Notes: generated by a model from the sequence alone, not told the origin. DNA of 64,000 nt from an uncultured Roseovarius sp. (GCA_951812895.1 OX638333.1:1-64000); one strand, 5' to 3'. Shown: positions 7,272 to 16,402, counted from the stretch's first letter. A program made the numbers and translations.

Positions 7272-7448
7272 TTATTCGCCGCCCGGTACGGGTTTCTCAG
7301 CGCATTGGAGTGCATCAGAAAGCGCCGAAAGCTCTCTCTTGAGTGCGGCAATTTCAGCCTGCGCGTTAACCAATTGGTCCAGCGCAGAATTCCGCTGATC
7401 CTGGAGTGCGGCGTAGTAATCTTCCGGTGACGCTCTAACTGTGGTCAT
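7272..7448 (-). CDS. Small coiled-coil protein, 58 aa
   Basis: ATG at 7448, directly after the tail-fibre gene. Translates to MTTVRASPEDYYAALQDQ, then a leucine-rich heptad segment (LDQLVNAQAEIAALKRELSA). Short coiled-coil proteins of this kind often accompany tail fibres as chaperones, but that is inference. Confidence 0.55.
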   Translation of the reverse strand: MTTVRASPEDYYAALQDQRNSALDQLVNAQAEIAALKRELSALSDALQCAEKPVPGGE

Positions 7449-7462
7449 TGCGGCGGTGCCTC

Positions 7463-9961
7463 CTATGGTTCGATTGCAACTTGCTGTGCAGCACCCGACG
7501 GGAACACCGCCATCAGCCGCTGTTTTCCGCCGCTCACATCACTGTAAAGTCGCACCGCTCCCGATGCTGGCGCAGAGGGTGTCGAGGGCACAGTCAGCAT
7601 TTCCACGTGCCGTGTATCGATGGCCACCTGGTAGTCCGCTGTAGTGGTTGAGCTGCGCCCGAGCGCAACACCCCGTGCGTGGGCTGCGACAGAACTGTGT
7701 CCGAGCGCTACACTCTCGGTGCCGGTGCATTGCGCGAATGTTCCGAGGGCCACGGTGAGCGGATGCTGAACGGTAACCGAGTGCCCGATAGCAACGAAGT
7801 TGTCAGTGCCGCCGGTGATCGTCTGAACCGCGCCGATGGAAACGAAGTTTTCCGATCCTGACATGTCCCGCGAAGGCCCGATTAGAACACCGTTCTGACC
7901 CGCTATTGATTGCGTGCCGATAACAGTCGACGTTGACCCCTGCGCTTCGGCAAACGCACCCACGGCGACACCTATCGGTCCCGACGCCACCGCGTTTGAG
8001 CCGATGGCTGTCCCATTGGTGCCGGATACGTTCGCGGACATGCCAACCGCACATCCACCGGCAACGGACACGACCGCGCCATCACCACACGCCATCCCGC
8101 GGGATTGGTAGGCTGTATAGCTCAATCGCCCACCGCCAATGACACCTCTGTCCAGACGATCAATCCCGCCGCCGTTTGATATCCTGCCTTCGACCTTTTT
8201 GATCCCGACCGCACTCGCTGAACTGGTGACGGCTATGATCGTTTTCCATGGCGTCACAACGATGTTGCTAAAGTAATTCACTTCCCCGGAACCCGGGACG
8301 GTGGCGGCCGCGCCCTCCCAGACTATCCCGGCTTCAGAACCATTAGAGGCGAAGATGGTTAGCGGATTGTAGGCAGCGCCGTCTACATAGTTTGAGTAAA
8401 ATCCGAAGTAGATAATGCCCGTTTCGGGATCGAGATGTGCGCATTCGCCAAAGCCGTTCACGCCGCCGCGTCCGGTTGGCCATTCCATCAATGGTTCTAC
8501 CATCATGTCGGATGTAGTCGCGCCACGCTGGACAACCCACAATCCGGTGAAAAACCCGTCCGAGGCGCAAACAATCCCGTGTTCGGTCGGGAAAATATTG
8601 GTTGGCTCACCACCACCGCTCGCGCCGGCACCCAGTGTTCCATCGTCAATGCGTGTCCAGGAAATACTGCCGCTGGTCGCGGGGGACCAATAGATACCCC
8701 GGCTTGATGTGTGCCCCTCAACAAGGAAGAAAGCATCTTGATCTATGTCGTAACAGGCGCCGTGCAGGTGCGTGTCTGTGTAATCACCCGGGTGTTCGGT
8801 GGCCGCGTCATAAACAGCGGTCCAGTTATCCCCGCTGTCAAACGTGGCCCAGGCGTTGGTTGAATCTTCCCAACCCGAGCCAGCCGAGCCGGTCGCACAC
8901 TCTGACACGATCATTTTGACGCCGTTCGATCCAGCCGTGCTGAATGGGCGGAAAATAGCATTTCCGCCATTGTTCGACTGCTTCAGAGTCCAGCTTACCG
9001 AACCGCCCCAATCGGTTGACTTGTAAATACCGGAAGATGTGACAAACACCATCTCTCCGTCGCTCATCAGCTCCATCGCAACGGGCGTGGAAGGGATTGC
9101 ACCCACAAGCGTCCACACCCCTCCCTCAACTATCTGGCTGTAAAGATTTGTTCCGTGAAATCCGTACAGAACATTGCCGATAGTTCGAAACGGTGTTGGA
9201 TCACTGGCGCTCGACGTGAAGCTGGCATAGGTCGCGGCACGCAAAATACCAATCTGCCCACCTCTCGCCTGGTCCAGATTAGACGGTTGTTTAACCAATC
9301 TTACACCACCAACGGTGGCATCGGTGTATTCAACTGCGTCCGATGCTGCGACTTTGTACCGTAAGCTTCCTGCGGTGATATAATCACCTGCCTGAACGGT
9401 AAACTGCGCGCCATCTCCAGAATATCCGATAATCACATCGTTGTCGGCAATGAGATCCGCAACCTCTGCAAAGTATGCTCTATCGACCACCGACAGCGCG
9501 TTGGTTCCTGCGCGATCCGCGTCCGCCTCTGCATCAGCCGCGGCCTGTTCTGCCGCGGCCTGAGCCGCGATGGCTGCGTTGTATTCGGCTTCGGTAAGGA
9601 CACTGTAAAACGCCGGATCAACAATCGCGCCGCCCGCTCCCAATAAGTCAGATAGATTTACCGGGCCACTTCCGTCCAGAACTTGGAATCTCCCCAACGT
9701 GTACGTACGGACATCTTCCCCCAAAAGAATGCCATGAATTACGGCGGTGTAGTGGGTTCCATTCACGCCATTATCGTTCGCCCACAACTCAACGGTGCCC
9801 TGCCCCAATGTGTCCAGTTCTCGGATAATTGGTTCGGGTGCTATTGACGCCGTGCCGTCGAAATCGGGGCCGGAGAGAAGAATGTGTATGCTTACACTCG
9901 TAAATACGGTTCCGTCCGGTAGTGGCACATCTATGTTTACTGTTTCTGTATTAAGAGTCAT
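7463..9961 (-). CDS. Tail fibre / receptor-binding protein
   Basis: 832 aa. The N-terminus (about 1-130) is a beta domain likely to attach to the tail, followed by an Ala-rich helix (about 133-155). Residues about 230-600 look like a beta-propeller of sialidase type, with Asp-box-like words such as STDWGGSVSWT and SGDNWTAVYD. Residues about 640-790 carry YadA-head-like repeats (GTAIGSNAVASG, GVAVGAFAEAQG, SVALGHSS), which form a trimeric left-handed beta roll. The combination fits a trimeric adhesin that reads a host surface polymer. Last structural gene before lysis. Confidence 0.8.
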   Translation of the reverse strand: MTLNTETVNIDVPLPDGTVFTSVSIHILLSGPDFDGTASIAPEPIIRELDTLGQGTVELWANDNGVNGTHYTAVIHGILLGEDVRTYTLGRFQVLDGSGPVNLSDLLGAGGAIVDPAFYSVLTEAEYNAAIAAQAAAEQAAADAEADADRAGTNALSVVDRAYFAEVADLIADNDVIIGYSGDGAQFTVQAGDYITAGSLRYKVAASDAVEYTDATVGGVRLVKQPSNLDQARGGQIGILRAATYASFTSSASDPTPFRTIGNVLYGFHGTNLYSQIVEGGVWTLVGAIPSTPVAMELMSDGEMVFVTSSGIYKSTDWGGSVSWTLKQSNNGGNAIFRPFSTAGSNGVKMIVSECATGSAGSGWEDSTNAWATFDSGDNWTAVYDAATEHPGDYTDTHLHGACYDIDQDAFFLVEGHTSSRGIYWSPATSGSISWTRIDDGTLGAGASGGGEPTNIFPTEHGIVCASDGFFTGLWVVQRGATTSDMMVEPLMEWPTGRGGVNGFGECAHLDPETGIIYFGFYSNYVDGAAYNPLTIFASNGSEAGIVWEGAAATVPGSGEVNYFSNIVVTPWKTIIAVTSSASAVGIKKVEGRISNGGGIDRLDRGVIGGGRLSYTAYQSRGMACGDGAVVSVAGGCAVGMSANVSGTNGTAIGSNAVASGPIGVAVGAFAEAQGSTSTVIGTQSIAGQNGVLIGPSRDMSGSENFVSIGAVQTITGGTDNFVAIGHSVTVQHPLTVALGTFAQCTGTESVALGHSSVAAHARGVALGRSSTTTADYQVAIDTRHVEMLTVPSTPSAPASGAVRLYSDVSGGKQRLMAVFPSGAAQQVAIEP

Positions 9962-10039
9962 TTGAACACGCCAAGTTGCCCCGAAAATCGAGGTGAGGAA
10001 ATTCTGTTTGAAGGTGCTGGTTCGGAGTTTCGCGGTCGA

Positions 10040-10504
10040 TTATACGTCGGTTGGTATCGCAAAAATTTCGTCGAGAAGGGCTTGGGCCCCGTTCCCCGAA
10101 TGAGCTACCGCCAAAGACTGCAAGAGCGGATCGTTGTATCGGATCGAGGTGGCCGCAGCCCATTGGATTTTCGCCGCGGTGGCCTCGTCTGGATTTAAGG
10201 AGGCTATGAAAGCATCAAAGGCTGTGGGCCATTCTCCCCTTGCGGCGAACACAGCATCCTCTTTGGTCAACACCCCCACTCGGATAGTCGCCAAACAGAA
10301 GTCAGATCGCGAGAGGCTGGCTTTAGATCGAATACCCATCCGGTCCACCGGTGGGGGCACATACGGTGTCACGTCTCCAAACTCGCCGCTTACGGCCTTG
10401 GCCCACAGAACCTTCGTGTACGGCTCAATGACGAACAACGAACCGTCGTCTAAAGTTGCGACGATCTTCTCCTCGGAAACGTATTTCAGGGAAGTGAAGT
10501 TCAC
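10040..10504 (-). CDS. Tail-associated protein, 154 aa
   Basis: GTG start at 10504 overlaps the previous stop (GTGA). The C-terminal part (SDFCLATIRVGVLTKEDAVF, PTAFDAFIASLNPDEATAAK) is helical and recurs in phage genes next to tail fibres. Probable fibre connector or assembly factor; family not recognised. Confidence 0.55.
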   Translation of the reverse strand: MNFTSLKYVSEEKIVATLDDGSLFVIEPYTKVLWAKAVSGEFGDVTPYVPPPVDRMGIRSKASLSRSDFCLATIRVGVLTKEDAVFAARGEWPTAFDAFIASLNPDEATAAKIQWAAATSIRYNDPLLQSLAVAHSGNGAQALLDEIFAIPTDV

Positions 10505-10974
10505 GGTGAAACACCTTGCACACCAAGCGCGAAAAACGATGTCGAACCATCGCCAGTACGTCGGAACTCTATAGCATCGTAAGTTGTTCCAAGCGCGACG
10601 ATCGCGCTGAATGTCGCGGCCTTCGTGACCGTTGAACCTTCGGCGACTGTCACACCTATAGTCCAACTCCCCCAAGTTGATCCGTTGTCTGTAGAAAGAC
10701 GATACTCGAAAGTTTCGGTCTCATCGCCGCCGGAGCCGCTGCCCGTTACCGAACAAGTCGCGACAACAGCGATCTTGTCGCACCTATCCAATCCTGTGAA
10801 AGCCGCGAAGGTGCTGGCGATCAAAATATTCATCGCTTCGCTTTGGATTTTTGGTGCGTTCAAAGATCCCTCAGCAAGGGCCATGGGATTCCGCGCGACC
10901 ATTTCCGCCCATTCGGCCCTTATCGGTTTTTTAGGATCAGTTTCACCCGTAATCGGATCACGCCAAGTCGTCAT
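10501..10974 (-). CDS. Tail tip / fibre-associated protein, 157 aa
   Basis: N-terminus has a conserved-looking WRDPITGETDPKKPIRAEWAE; the C-terminus is a beta-rich, Ser/Thr/Gly-rich domain (STDNGSTWGSWTIGVTVAEG) of the Ig-like kind used in virion decoration. Follows the tail hub gene by 9 nt. Confidence 0.55.
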   Translation of the reverse strand: MTTWRDPITGETDPKKPIRAEWAEMVARNPMALAEGSLNAPKIQSEAMNILIASTFAAFTGLDRCDKIAVVATCSVTGSGSGGDETETFEYRLSTDNGSTWGSWTIGVTVAEGSTVTKAATFSAIVALGTTYDAIEFRRTGDGSTSFFALGVQGVSP

Positions 10975-10983
10975 TTCATTACC

Positions 10984-12735
10984 TCAACTGATCTCGTAAA
11001 GCTCGCTGCCGTCGCTGAAAAAGTCCCCGGTGTTCGGGCCGAACCATGCCCCGCAAGCCTTCTCCTCATCGGTCGCCAAGTCGTAATCGGGATATGTATT
11101 TTCTGAGAACCTGCCGAAATTACCGATCAACAAGTACCGCTGCACCATGAATGTGACCTCACCATCACTGGTCGGACGAGATTTCGAGACGATCTGATAT
11201 GCTTCCCGAGAAGGGTTCCCGGTCACATCTGCCGTTTCCGTACTTGTCAGATACACAACGTCCGTCAGACCAGCGGCACGATACTTCCGGTCTTTGACCG
11301 TGATCTTAAAGCGGGTTGGCGGTTCAGAAAATCGTTGCAAATAGCGTATCGAAGCAATTCGCACGGTGGCATCGGCTCCCTGATTGAGCCATCTGATTGC
11401 TTGCTTTTTGACCTTGGTGTCCCCATAGGCCCGTGGGTCTTTTGCATCGGCGTCCAGGCTGAATTCGCCCCGTATGAAATTGCCGTCATCAGTACCTGCG
11501 GTCGGATCGATTTGCTGGGACCAGAACAAAACCTCAGTCAGGCGTTCTTTATCGCGATCATCGCGGCTTATCTCCAAGATGTCGCCGTCTGCGATCTCCC
11601 AAGTCGTGTCGTCATCAATCGGCCTGTTCAGCTTGTAACCGACCTTTTGAGTGTTTGGGTTCCAGTAAACCGACACACCAATTGGCATGATTTCCGCTAT
11701 CAACTTACTCACTTCGGTTGGCCGCGTGATGATCGCGTCCAAAACCGTACCCGGCGCCCATTCGTCGGTTTCCGCGTTCCACTCCGAAGTCGGGATGTAC
11801 GACGCGGGAATTGGGGCGAAATCCGTCAACAAGGTCTCTATCGTCGTGTCGATCCGCTCCCTATCAACGCGAAGGCATTGTTGCACCGTCGCATCAACAT
11901 CATGAGTTTGAGCCTCGGTGCCAAGCAGACCCCGACCTGATAAAGTCAAAACGTCTCCGGCCCGATCAAAACTGATTATCTCGTTGCCAATGGTGGCCCA
12001 ACCACTCGCAGCATACTCGTCCCCCACGGTTGAAGGAATGAGCGTCAGAGAAGTGTCGTCACTCTCGACTTTCGCCGACAACTTACCTTTCGATGGTGCC
12101 GGAGCGAGTGCGTTTTCATTCTTGGCCAGATCGAGAATGTCCTTCCCGACAAATCTCCATGCGCCGGGTTTGGTGATGTCAAATTCGGTAAGCACGTAAT
12201 GCCGCCGCTGGTCCTCAACGAAAGCCCCGTTTGTGATAGTTCCGTCGATTACCCGAAGAGGGCGGCCCGCAAAGTGGGGCCAACGCGATTTGAGTTTGCG
12301 GGCAAAAGAACCGCGCGTTTCCGGGTCGTAACCAGCTTCGTCTGTTTGGGCGATGCCTGAAAGACGTTCCGTCTGATACTTGTCGGTCAGGCGGTCGTGA
12401 TAGGTGAAATCCAAGAGGTCGACCGTGACCTTGGCCCGACGCCCAAAGGCTGACAACTTGGGATCGGACCCAGCGAGATTTACCGTCGTATCTTCCTCTC
12501 GGATATTTCTGACCGCAGGAAAGTAGGTCTGACCTTTGGGTAGGTCCGACGAGCCAGTACAAAACCGAAATGTCAGAACTCCCAAGTCGATGTTGTCTTT
12601 GTCCTGGCAGGTCTTGAACGTGTTATAGCACTTTCGCACATTGAGGGCGTCAAGAGCGGCAGTGCAGGGCGCGGAACCATAAGTCAGATTGCAAAAGTCC
12701 ACGTCGATTTCGATGAACGTAAATCGCTTATCCAC
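10984..12735 (-). CDS. Tail hub / central tail tip protein
   Basis: 583 aa, GTG start at 12735. The N-terminus has paired cysteine motifs (FCNLTYGSAPCTA and KCYNTFKTCQ) seen in tail tip proteins of many alphaproteobacterial siphophages. The middle contains an SH3-like stretch (WATIGNEIISFDRAGDVLTL), the C-terminus a beta domain. Order after distal tail protein and before fibre genes fits the hub. Overlaps the previous gene by 8 nt. Confidence 0.7.
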   Translation of the reverse strand: MDKRFTFIEIDVDFCNLTYGSAPCTAALDALNVRKCYNTFKTCQDKDNIDLGVLTFRFCTGSSDLPKGQTYFPAVRNIREEDTTVNLAGSDPKLSAFGRRAKVTVDLLDFTYHDRLTDKYQTERLSGIAQTDEAGYDPETRGSFARKLKSRWPHFAGRPLRVIDGTITNGAFVEDQRRHYVLTEFDITKPGAWRFVGKDILDLAKNENALAPAPSKGKLSAKVESDDTSLTLIPSTVGDEYAASGWATIGNEIISFDRAGDVLTLSGRGLLGTEAQTHDVDATVQQCLRVDRERIDTTIETLLTDFAPIPASYIPTSEWNAETDEWAPGTVLDAIITRPTEVSKLIAEIMPIGVSVYWNPNTQKVGYKLNRPIDDDTTWEIADGDILEISRDDRDKERLTEVLFWSQQIDPTAGTDDGNFIRGEFSLDADAKDPRAYGDTKVKKQAIRWLNQGADATVRIASIRYLQRFSEPPTRFKITVKDRKYRAAGLTDVVYLTSTETADVTGNPSREAYQIVSKSRPTSDGEVTFMVQRYLLIGNFGRFSENTYPDYDLATDEEKACGAWFGPNTGDFFSDGSELYEIS

Positions 12736-13510
12736 GATAACCCCGTACGTTCAGATCAACGTTCATATAGACAGCATCTTTGAAACCGGGATTGATCGCC
12801 CGCCCATCGCGCCAACAATACCCCATATCATCGGACAAGGTGGTTGGGGCGCTGCAAAACACGAACGCATTCCCCTCATTGAACCAAACTCGAAAGCTTT
12901 CGAATTTGTCCAAAATGAAGTCTTTCTGCTGAACCTCTAAGTTAAGGTTCGCGGCAAAGCCGGAGCGGTGTACTTCAGATCCAAGGAAGTGACCGTTCCG
13001 GCTTCTTGACCGGCCCAATAGTTCTACATCATCGGCGAGATTCAGGGGCGTGTGGGGGACGCCAATCGTTCCCGGAACTGATAGCCGCCTGCAAATGATC
13101 GCCACCCCAACAAACGGTGTTGATGCCCCGATTATACGGACCCTCCACTCGTCCGAAGATGCCAACGGAAAGAAAATAACAAACGGATCGTCCGTAGCGG
13201 GCGTGACGGACGCCGATGTGATCCAAGTGGCCCCCGATAGATACTCCACGTAGACGGTGGACCCGCTGGACCCGAGCGTATGGGCCACGAACGCTGCGGC
13301 GTCTGCCAACCGGGCAGCACTCAAGACCACTGACAGTGTTGCGGGCATAACCGATGGCACCCAACCGTCAGACGTTGATTGACCCACGGCATTCGCAGCC
13401 GCGCCGTCAGCAGTTTCGGTGCTGCCGGTCAATGTCCCGTCCCGCAAGACATTCTCCCAGAGAATTTGCGGGGACTTCAGGTCAGGTTGTGGTGTCTTGA
13501 GGTGGATCAC
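12728..13510 (-). CDS. Distal tail protein candidate, 260 aa
   Basis: GTG start at 13510. Beta-rich throughout. EVHRSGFAANLNLEVQQKDF and ESFRVWFNEGNAFVFCSAPT in the C-terminal third resemble distal-tail and minor tail proteins, and the N-terminal half looks like a carbohydrate-binding or Ig-like insertion. In a normal siphovirus order it would follow the tape measure directly; here a 3.2-kb accessory cassette lies between. Confidence 0.6.
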   Translation of the reverse strand: MIHLKTPQPDLKSPQILWENVLRDGTLTGSTETADGAAANAVGQSTSDGWVPSVMPATLSVVLSAARLADAAAFVAHTLGSSGSTVYVEYLSGATWITSASVTPATDDPFVIFFPLASSDEWRVRIIGASTPFVGVAIICRRLSVPGTIGVPHTPLNLADDVELLGRSRSRNGHFLGSEVHRSGFAANLNLEVQQKDFILDKFESFRVWFNEGNAFVFCSAPTTLSDDMGYCWRDGRAINPGFKDAVYMNVDLNVRGYRG

Positions 13511-13540
13511 TTGGGTGGTTTTCCTAAGAGCTTAATACTT

Positions 13541-13574
13541 ACATGCAAAGAACCCCCACCGAAGTGAGGGTTCT
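13541..13574 (-). terminator. Rho-independent terminator after Tat-signal gene
   Basis: AGAACCC...GGGTTCT hairpin (13549-13574, loop around CGAA), followed on the minus strand by CTTTGCATGT. It closes the leftward accessory gene ending at 13597. A T-run also lies on the plus-strand side, so it may work in both directions. Confidence 0.55.
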
Positions 13575-13596
13575 GGTTCGATTTTTTCGTTGGTGG

Positions 13597-13977
13597 TTAG
13601 GCGGTCATTTGAACCGCCCTGACCCCTGCCCCGATGTTGTTCATCGCATTGGCGTAAGCTTCGCCAACCATGTCCTCGTAGATGTACCCGAGGTCTAGTT
13701 GAAACCACTCGTATTGAGCTGCGAGGCCGTCAATAGTTGTGGCCTGCGTATTACAGATCAGCATGGCCAAGCGATGATGTTCTGCCGATGCGGCGGCGTC
13801 CTCTGGTGTACCGTCCACGCATTGCATCCAATGCTTGTCTACGGACTTCCATTCCTTGAGCCATTGCATGTGCGGGTCAGTTGGCTTTGCTGTGGCCATT
13901 GTGGCCAACGGAAGTGTTGCAGCTGCCGTCAATAGACTGCGACGGTTGAATTTTGCTTTCGAAGTTGATATGTTCAT
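13597..13977 (-). CDS. Exported protein with twin-arginine-like signal
   Basis: 126 aa. FNRRSLLTAAATLPLATMATA is a Tat-type signal with an RR pair and an AxA-like cleavage site near residue 30. The mature part is helical with two cysteines. No family recognised. It lies in the accessory cassette between tail genes with its own terminator, the arrangement of a moron gene expressed from the prophage. Confidence 0.6.
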   Translation of the reverse strand: MNISTSKAKFNRRSLLTAAATLPLATMATAKPTDPHMQWLKEWKSVDKHWMQCVDGTPEDAAASAEHHRLAMLICNTQATTIDGLAAQYEWFQLDLGYIYEDMVGEAYANAMNNIGAGVRAVQMTA

Positions 13978-14008
13978 TGGTGATTTCCCTTAGCTGGGGT
14001 TTCATTAT

Positions 14009-14054
14009 GAAGGGCTGCGCGGCGACCAAACCTTGCGCGGCCCTTCGGTTTTTT
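14009..14054 (+). terminator. Hairpin with plus-strand T-run
   Basis: GAAGGGCTGCGC (from 14009) pairs with GCGCGGCCCTTC (to 14046), followed by GGTTTTTT on the plus strand. Neighbouring genes are leftward, so it would block rightward read-through, or act as an mRNA-stabilising stem for the gene ending at 14053. Confidence 0.45.
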
Positions 14055-14553
14055 AGGCGGCTTCTGGATCGAGATACTGTTGAGCCTCTTCAACGATCAG
14101 GCGTGGGTGATCCTTCCAGATGGGAGCAAGGATCAATTCCATTGCTCGAAGTGCCCGGATGTGTTTTTCCAAGCCCTTTCTTTGAACAATTAAATCCCGA
14201 ATGATGTCGGAGAATTCCTCTTTCGTCATGTGCGCGATCTGCTTGAAAAGTGTTTCGCCATCGCTCGACTTGACGGGATAAATCACCTCTGCATCTGGCT
14301 GCGCCAAATCAGGGTGCAGCGGCGCAAGGGCCATCAACTGCGACCGACTTACAGCCCGCGTCCTCTCCCGTATGCGATCCCTCAATTTTGCATTGCCCAA
14401 TTCAAGCAATACTTCGCTCATTTCAGTGCCTAGGCTGGTGCGAACTCGCATCTCAACATCGGTATAACCAAACCCTTCATCTCCCTTCTTGGTGACAAGA
14501 GTTTCGATTGACTGATCAATTGCTGTGTTTAATAGACTCTTCTTGCGTGTCAT
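14053..14553 (-). CDS. Partner protein of the ParB-like gene, 166 aa
   Basis: Overlaps the 3' end of the ParB-like gene by 38 nt. Largely helical; EMSEVLLELGNAKLRDRIRE and EEFSDIIRDLIVQRKGLEKH are likely coiled helices. Not recognised. Tight coupling suggests it acts with the ParB-like protein. Position 14503 inside this gene is also the breakpoint of the 695-bp segment copied next to the integrase. Confidence 0.55.
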   Translation of the reverse strand: MTRKKSLLNTAIDQSIETLVTKKGDEGFGYTDVEMRVRTSLGTEMSEVLLELGNAKLRDRIRERTRAVSRSQLMALAPLHPDLAQPDAEVIYPVKSSDGETLFKQIAHMTKEEFSDIIRDLIVQRKGLEKHIRALRAMELILAPIWKDHPRLIVEEAQQYLDPEAA

Positions 14554-15197
14554 GTGGTTGATTCCTTTCGTCCACTAGGTTGCGCAAGTGGGCGGCTGCT
14601 CTCCAAAGTAGGCCGTCCACTTCTTCCCGATATCGGGGAAGCACTTTGTCACCGACTTGCTCCTTGGTAAGTGCAGTGATCCATTTCAAATTATCCAATA
14701 GGTCCAACGTTACACCCGAAATCTCGCGGCGAGATTCTTGCTTTTCCTTACTCCAAGGGTGATGGAGCACCTCACCTGTAGACGTGTCCGTGTAGGTCAT
14801 TTGAGGATCGGGAGGTTCAAACCCTTCCTTGGTATAGCCACCCGTTTCGTTGCGGACGTAACCCGGTTTTGCACTGCCGATGTTTGCGGTGTTCTGGGTG
14901 TAGGTCGTACCGTTGCGGGTGACCTTTCGCTTCGGCTTATCTTCCAACGGTTGGAAGATATTATCTGTGTTTGGAACACAGATAGCTTTTCGCACATCAC
15001 CCACAAATTTGTTTCCAACACGACACTGGCGGGCGATTTCCCGGTCTGACCACTGCGCCCACTCCGGGTCATTCAATAGGCGGCTAACAGCCTGTCTCTT
15101 GTCCTCATTGGTTCGGCGCGCACCATGTGCGGCATTGGCTCCGACAGAATAAAGTACAGCATTCCGCAACGAGCCTTGCCGAACATCTGCATTGATC
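14503..15197 (+). repeat. 695-bp segment, copy A
   Basis: Identical to 48744-49438 and 61895-62589. It holds the last two thirds of the ParB-like gene and the first 51 nt of its partner. Copies A and C are in their native place; copy B is fused to the integrase. Confidence 0.92.
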
Positions 15198-15409
15198 TCT
15201 AGCAGTCCAGCACCTTCAGCTCCAACTACACGGTGAAAGCCATCAGCCAACCAATAGTTTGAGCCATCAAAGAAAACGGTAACCGGCGGAAACTCATCAC
15301 CTTCAGACATTGCCAAAGCGTATTCTTCTGCGACGGTCACATTAGTGCCCACACGGGGTTGAGTTCCCCCATCGCGCCGGATTTTTGATATGTCGAGATA
15401 GGTCGTCAT
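14516..15409 (-). CDS. ParB/Srx-fold N-terminal domain protein with HTH
   Basis: 297 aa from the ATG at 15409; a TTG at 15418 is less likely because the AGGGA site lies too close to it. Residues about 1-95 are the ParB/Srx fold, with LADGFHRVVGAEGAGL as the nucleotide-binding GxxR-like segment. Residues about 100-150 (RRTNEDKRQAVSRLLNDPEW, SDREIARQCRVG) are an HTH. The C-terminal half is a flexible linker and a helical end. Such proteins occur as phage and plasmid regulators; partition is unlikely because no ParA is present. Second gene of a leftward operon after an RHH gene. Confidence 0.75.
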   Translation of the reverse strand: MTTYLDISKIRRDGGTQPRVGTNVTVAEEYALAMSEGDEFPPVTVFFDGSNYWLADGFHRVVGAEGAGLLEINADVRQGSLRNAVLYSVGANAAHGARRTNEDKRQAVSRLLNDPEWAQWSDREIARQCRVGNKFVGDVRKAICVPNTDNIFQPLEDKPKRKVTRNGTTYTQNTANIGSAKPGYVRNETGGYTKEGFEPPDPQMTYTDTSTGEVLHHPWSKEKQESRREISGVTLDLLDNLKWITALTKEQVGDKVLPRYREEVDGLLWRAAAHLRNLVDERNQPHDTQEESIKHSN

Positions 15410-15421
15410 TAACTGCAATCC

Positions 15422-15640
15422 CTACAACCGATTTTCGGTTCTTTGTGGTTTATCTTGAACTGGTGTGCTCAAAGTTTCCTCTGGCGCTTCCCCTACGAAG
15501 TTTCGCAGGCCAGCGTCGATAAGCTGCCTAACCATTTCGCCTCGTGAAGAAATGCGACGCGCAAATTGCAAATCCTCTATTTCGCCCAGTTCACCCTTGG
15601 TCAGCATGACTGTTATCGGGTGTTCTCGCAGTGTCGACAT
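15422..15640 (-). CDS. Ribbon-helix-helix regulator, 72 aa
   Basis: ITVMLTKGELGEIEDLQFAR gives the RHH strand and helix A, and SRGEMVRQLIDAGL helix B. Closely similar in the DNA-binding part to the divergently encoded RHH protein at 15749-15931. Leads the ParB-like operon and is probably its repressor. Confidence 0.7.
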   Translation of the reverse strand: MSTLREHPITVMLTKGELGEIEDLQFARRISSRGEMVRQLIDAGLRNFVGEAPEETLSTPVQDKPQRTENRL

Positions 15641-15677
15641 TGATGCATCCTATCTTGGTAACGCAGTGTTCGATTAA

Positions 15678-15707
15678 CCTAATAGGATATTATGTTAGTA
15701 CTGTCAA
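15678..15707 (-). promoter_or_regulatory. Leftward promoter with palindromic operator
   Basis: Minus-strand TTGACA (15707-15702), 17-bp spacer, TATTAG (15684-15679), a good sigma70 match for the RHH/ParB operon. CCTAATAGG (15678-15686), a near-palindrome, overlaps the -10. Two RHH proteins diverge from this region, so mutual or auto-repression is likely. Confidence 0.6.
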
Positions 15708-15748
15708 CGGCACTTGAATGTTAATGAAGCGTGATGCAAGTGTGGCTC

Positions 15749-15931
15749 ATGGCTGAGAAAAAAGATAAAGTTGTAACCGTCCTGCTGTCTCCATCGGAGC
15801 TTAGCGCTATTGATGACTGGCGATACGAACAACGAATCCCTTCTCGAGGCGAGGCTATCAGGCAACTCATCCGCCTTGGTTTCAACGTTGCTGTTTTCGG
15901 TGGCGGCAAAAATCAAGACGGCAACCAGTAA
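15749..15931 (+). CDS. Ribbon-helix-helix protein, 60 aa
   Basis: ATG at 15749 (MAEKKDKVVTVLLSPSELSA) preferred over upstream ATGs. SRGEAIRQLIRLGF matches helix B of the divergent RHH protein. Probably the second regulator of the cassette. Confidence 0.65.
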   Translation: MAEKKDKVVTVLLSPSELSAIDDWRYEQRIPSRGEAIRQLIRLGFNVAVFGGGKNQDGNQ

Positions 15932-15968
15932 CATTGCGCTACCCTGTCTTCCCCACTATGTTCTGATC

Positions 15969-16193
15969 ATGGCCGACGTAACCAACGAACTTATCCTAGA
16001 ACACCTGAAAGCTATTCAGGCGAAGCTGGCTGACATGTCGGCTGATATTGCTGACATTAAGGCTGACGGACGCGCACACCGCTCACTTACTACCGGACTG
16101 GTCCAGAGTGAGGATTTGCACGGCGGTCAGATCGCTTCAATGCAAGCCCGGTTGGAGCGCATTGAACGTCGCCTCGATCTGTCGGAACAGTGA
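15969..16193 (+). CDS. Small coiled-coil protein, 74 aa
   Basis: ATG at 15969. LEHLKAIQAKLADMSADIAD and SMQARLERIERRLDLSEQ are two amphipathic helices separated by a short loop. Similar short two-helix proteins are common near toxin-antitoxin loci in Rhodobacterales; no toxin is present here. Function unknown. Confidence 0.6.
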   Translation: MADVTNELILEHLKAIQAKLADMSADIADIKADGRAHRSLTTGLVQSEDLHGGQIASMQARLERIERRLDLSEQ

Positions 16194-16200
16194 GGCCGAT

Positions 16201-16365
16201 ATGCCCGTCAAGCTAACTAAATACGATCCCGCAACTGATCTGAGAAATCCCAAAGATCAAGCCGATCTGATTGCGGAAGCCATTAAATCAGGCGACCCTA
16301 AGTTCATTAAGGCAGCGACCGATACAAGTGCGAGGGCGGACGCCCACCTCTGCACTCGCGACTAA
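16201..16365 (+). pseudogene. Truncated HI1420-type addiction antidote
   Basis: 54 codons. MPVKLTKYDPATDLRNPKDQ, then ADLIAEAIKSGDPKFIKAAT, is the N-terminus of the addiction-module antidote family. The HTH that normally follows ARA... is missing: the frame ends at ARADAHLCTRD. No partner toxin is next to it. Probably a remnant left by insertion or frameshift. Confidence 0.55.
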
Positions 16366-16402
16366 GGTTGTTCTTTCCCTCCTGTGTGGTTAGCGTGATC
16401 GA

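Noticed and set aside
7463..9961. Diversity-generating retroelement target in the tail fibre
   Set aside because: No reverse transcriptase and no template/variable repeat pair; the two fibre copies are identical.
14516..15409. Plasmid-type partition locus
   Set aside because: No ParA and no array of centromere repeats; the ParB-like protein looks like a regulator.
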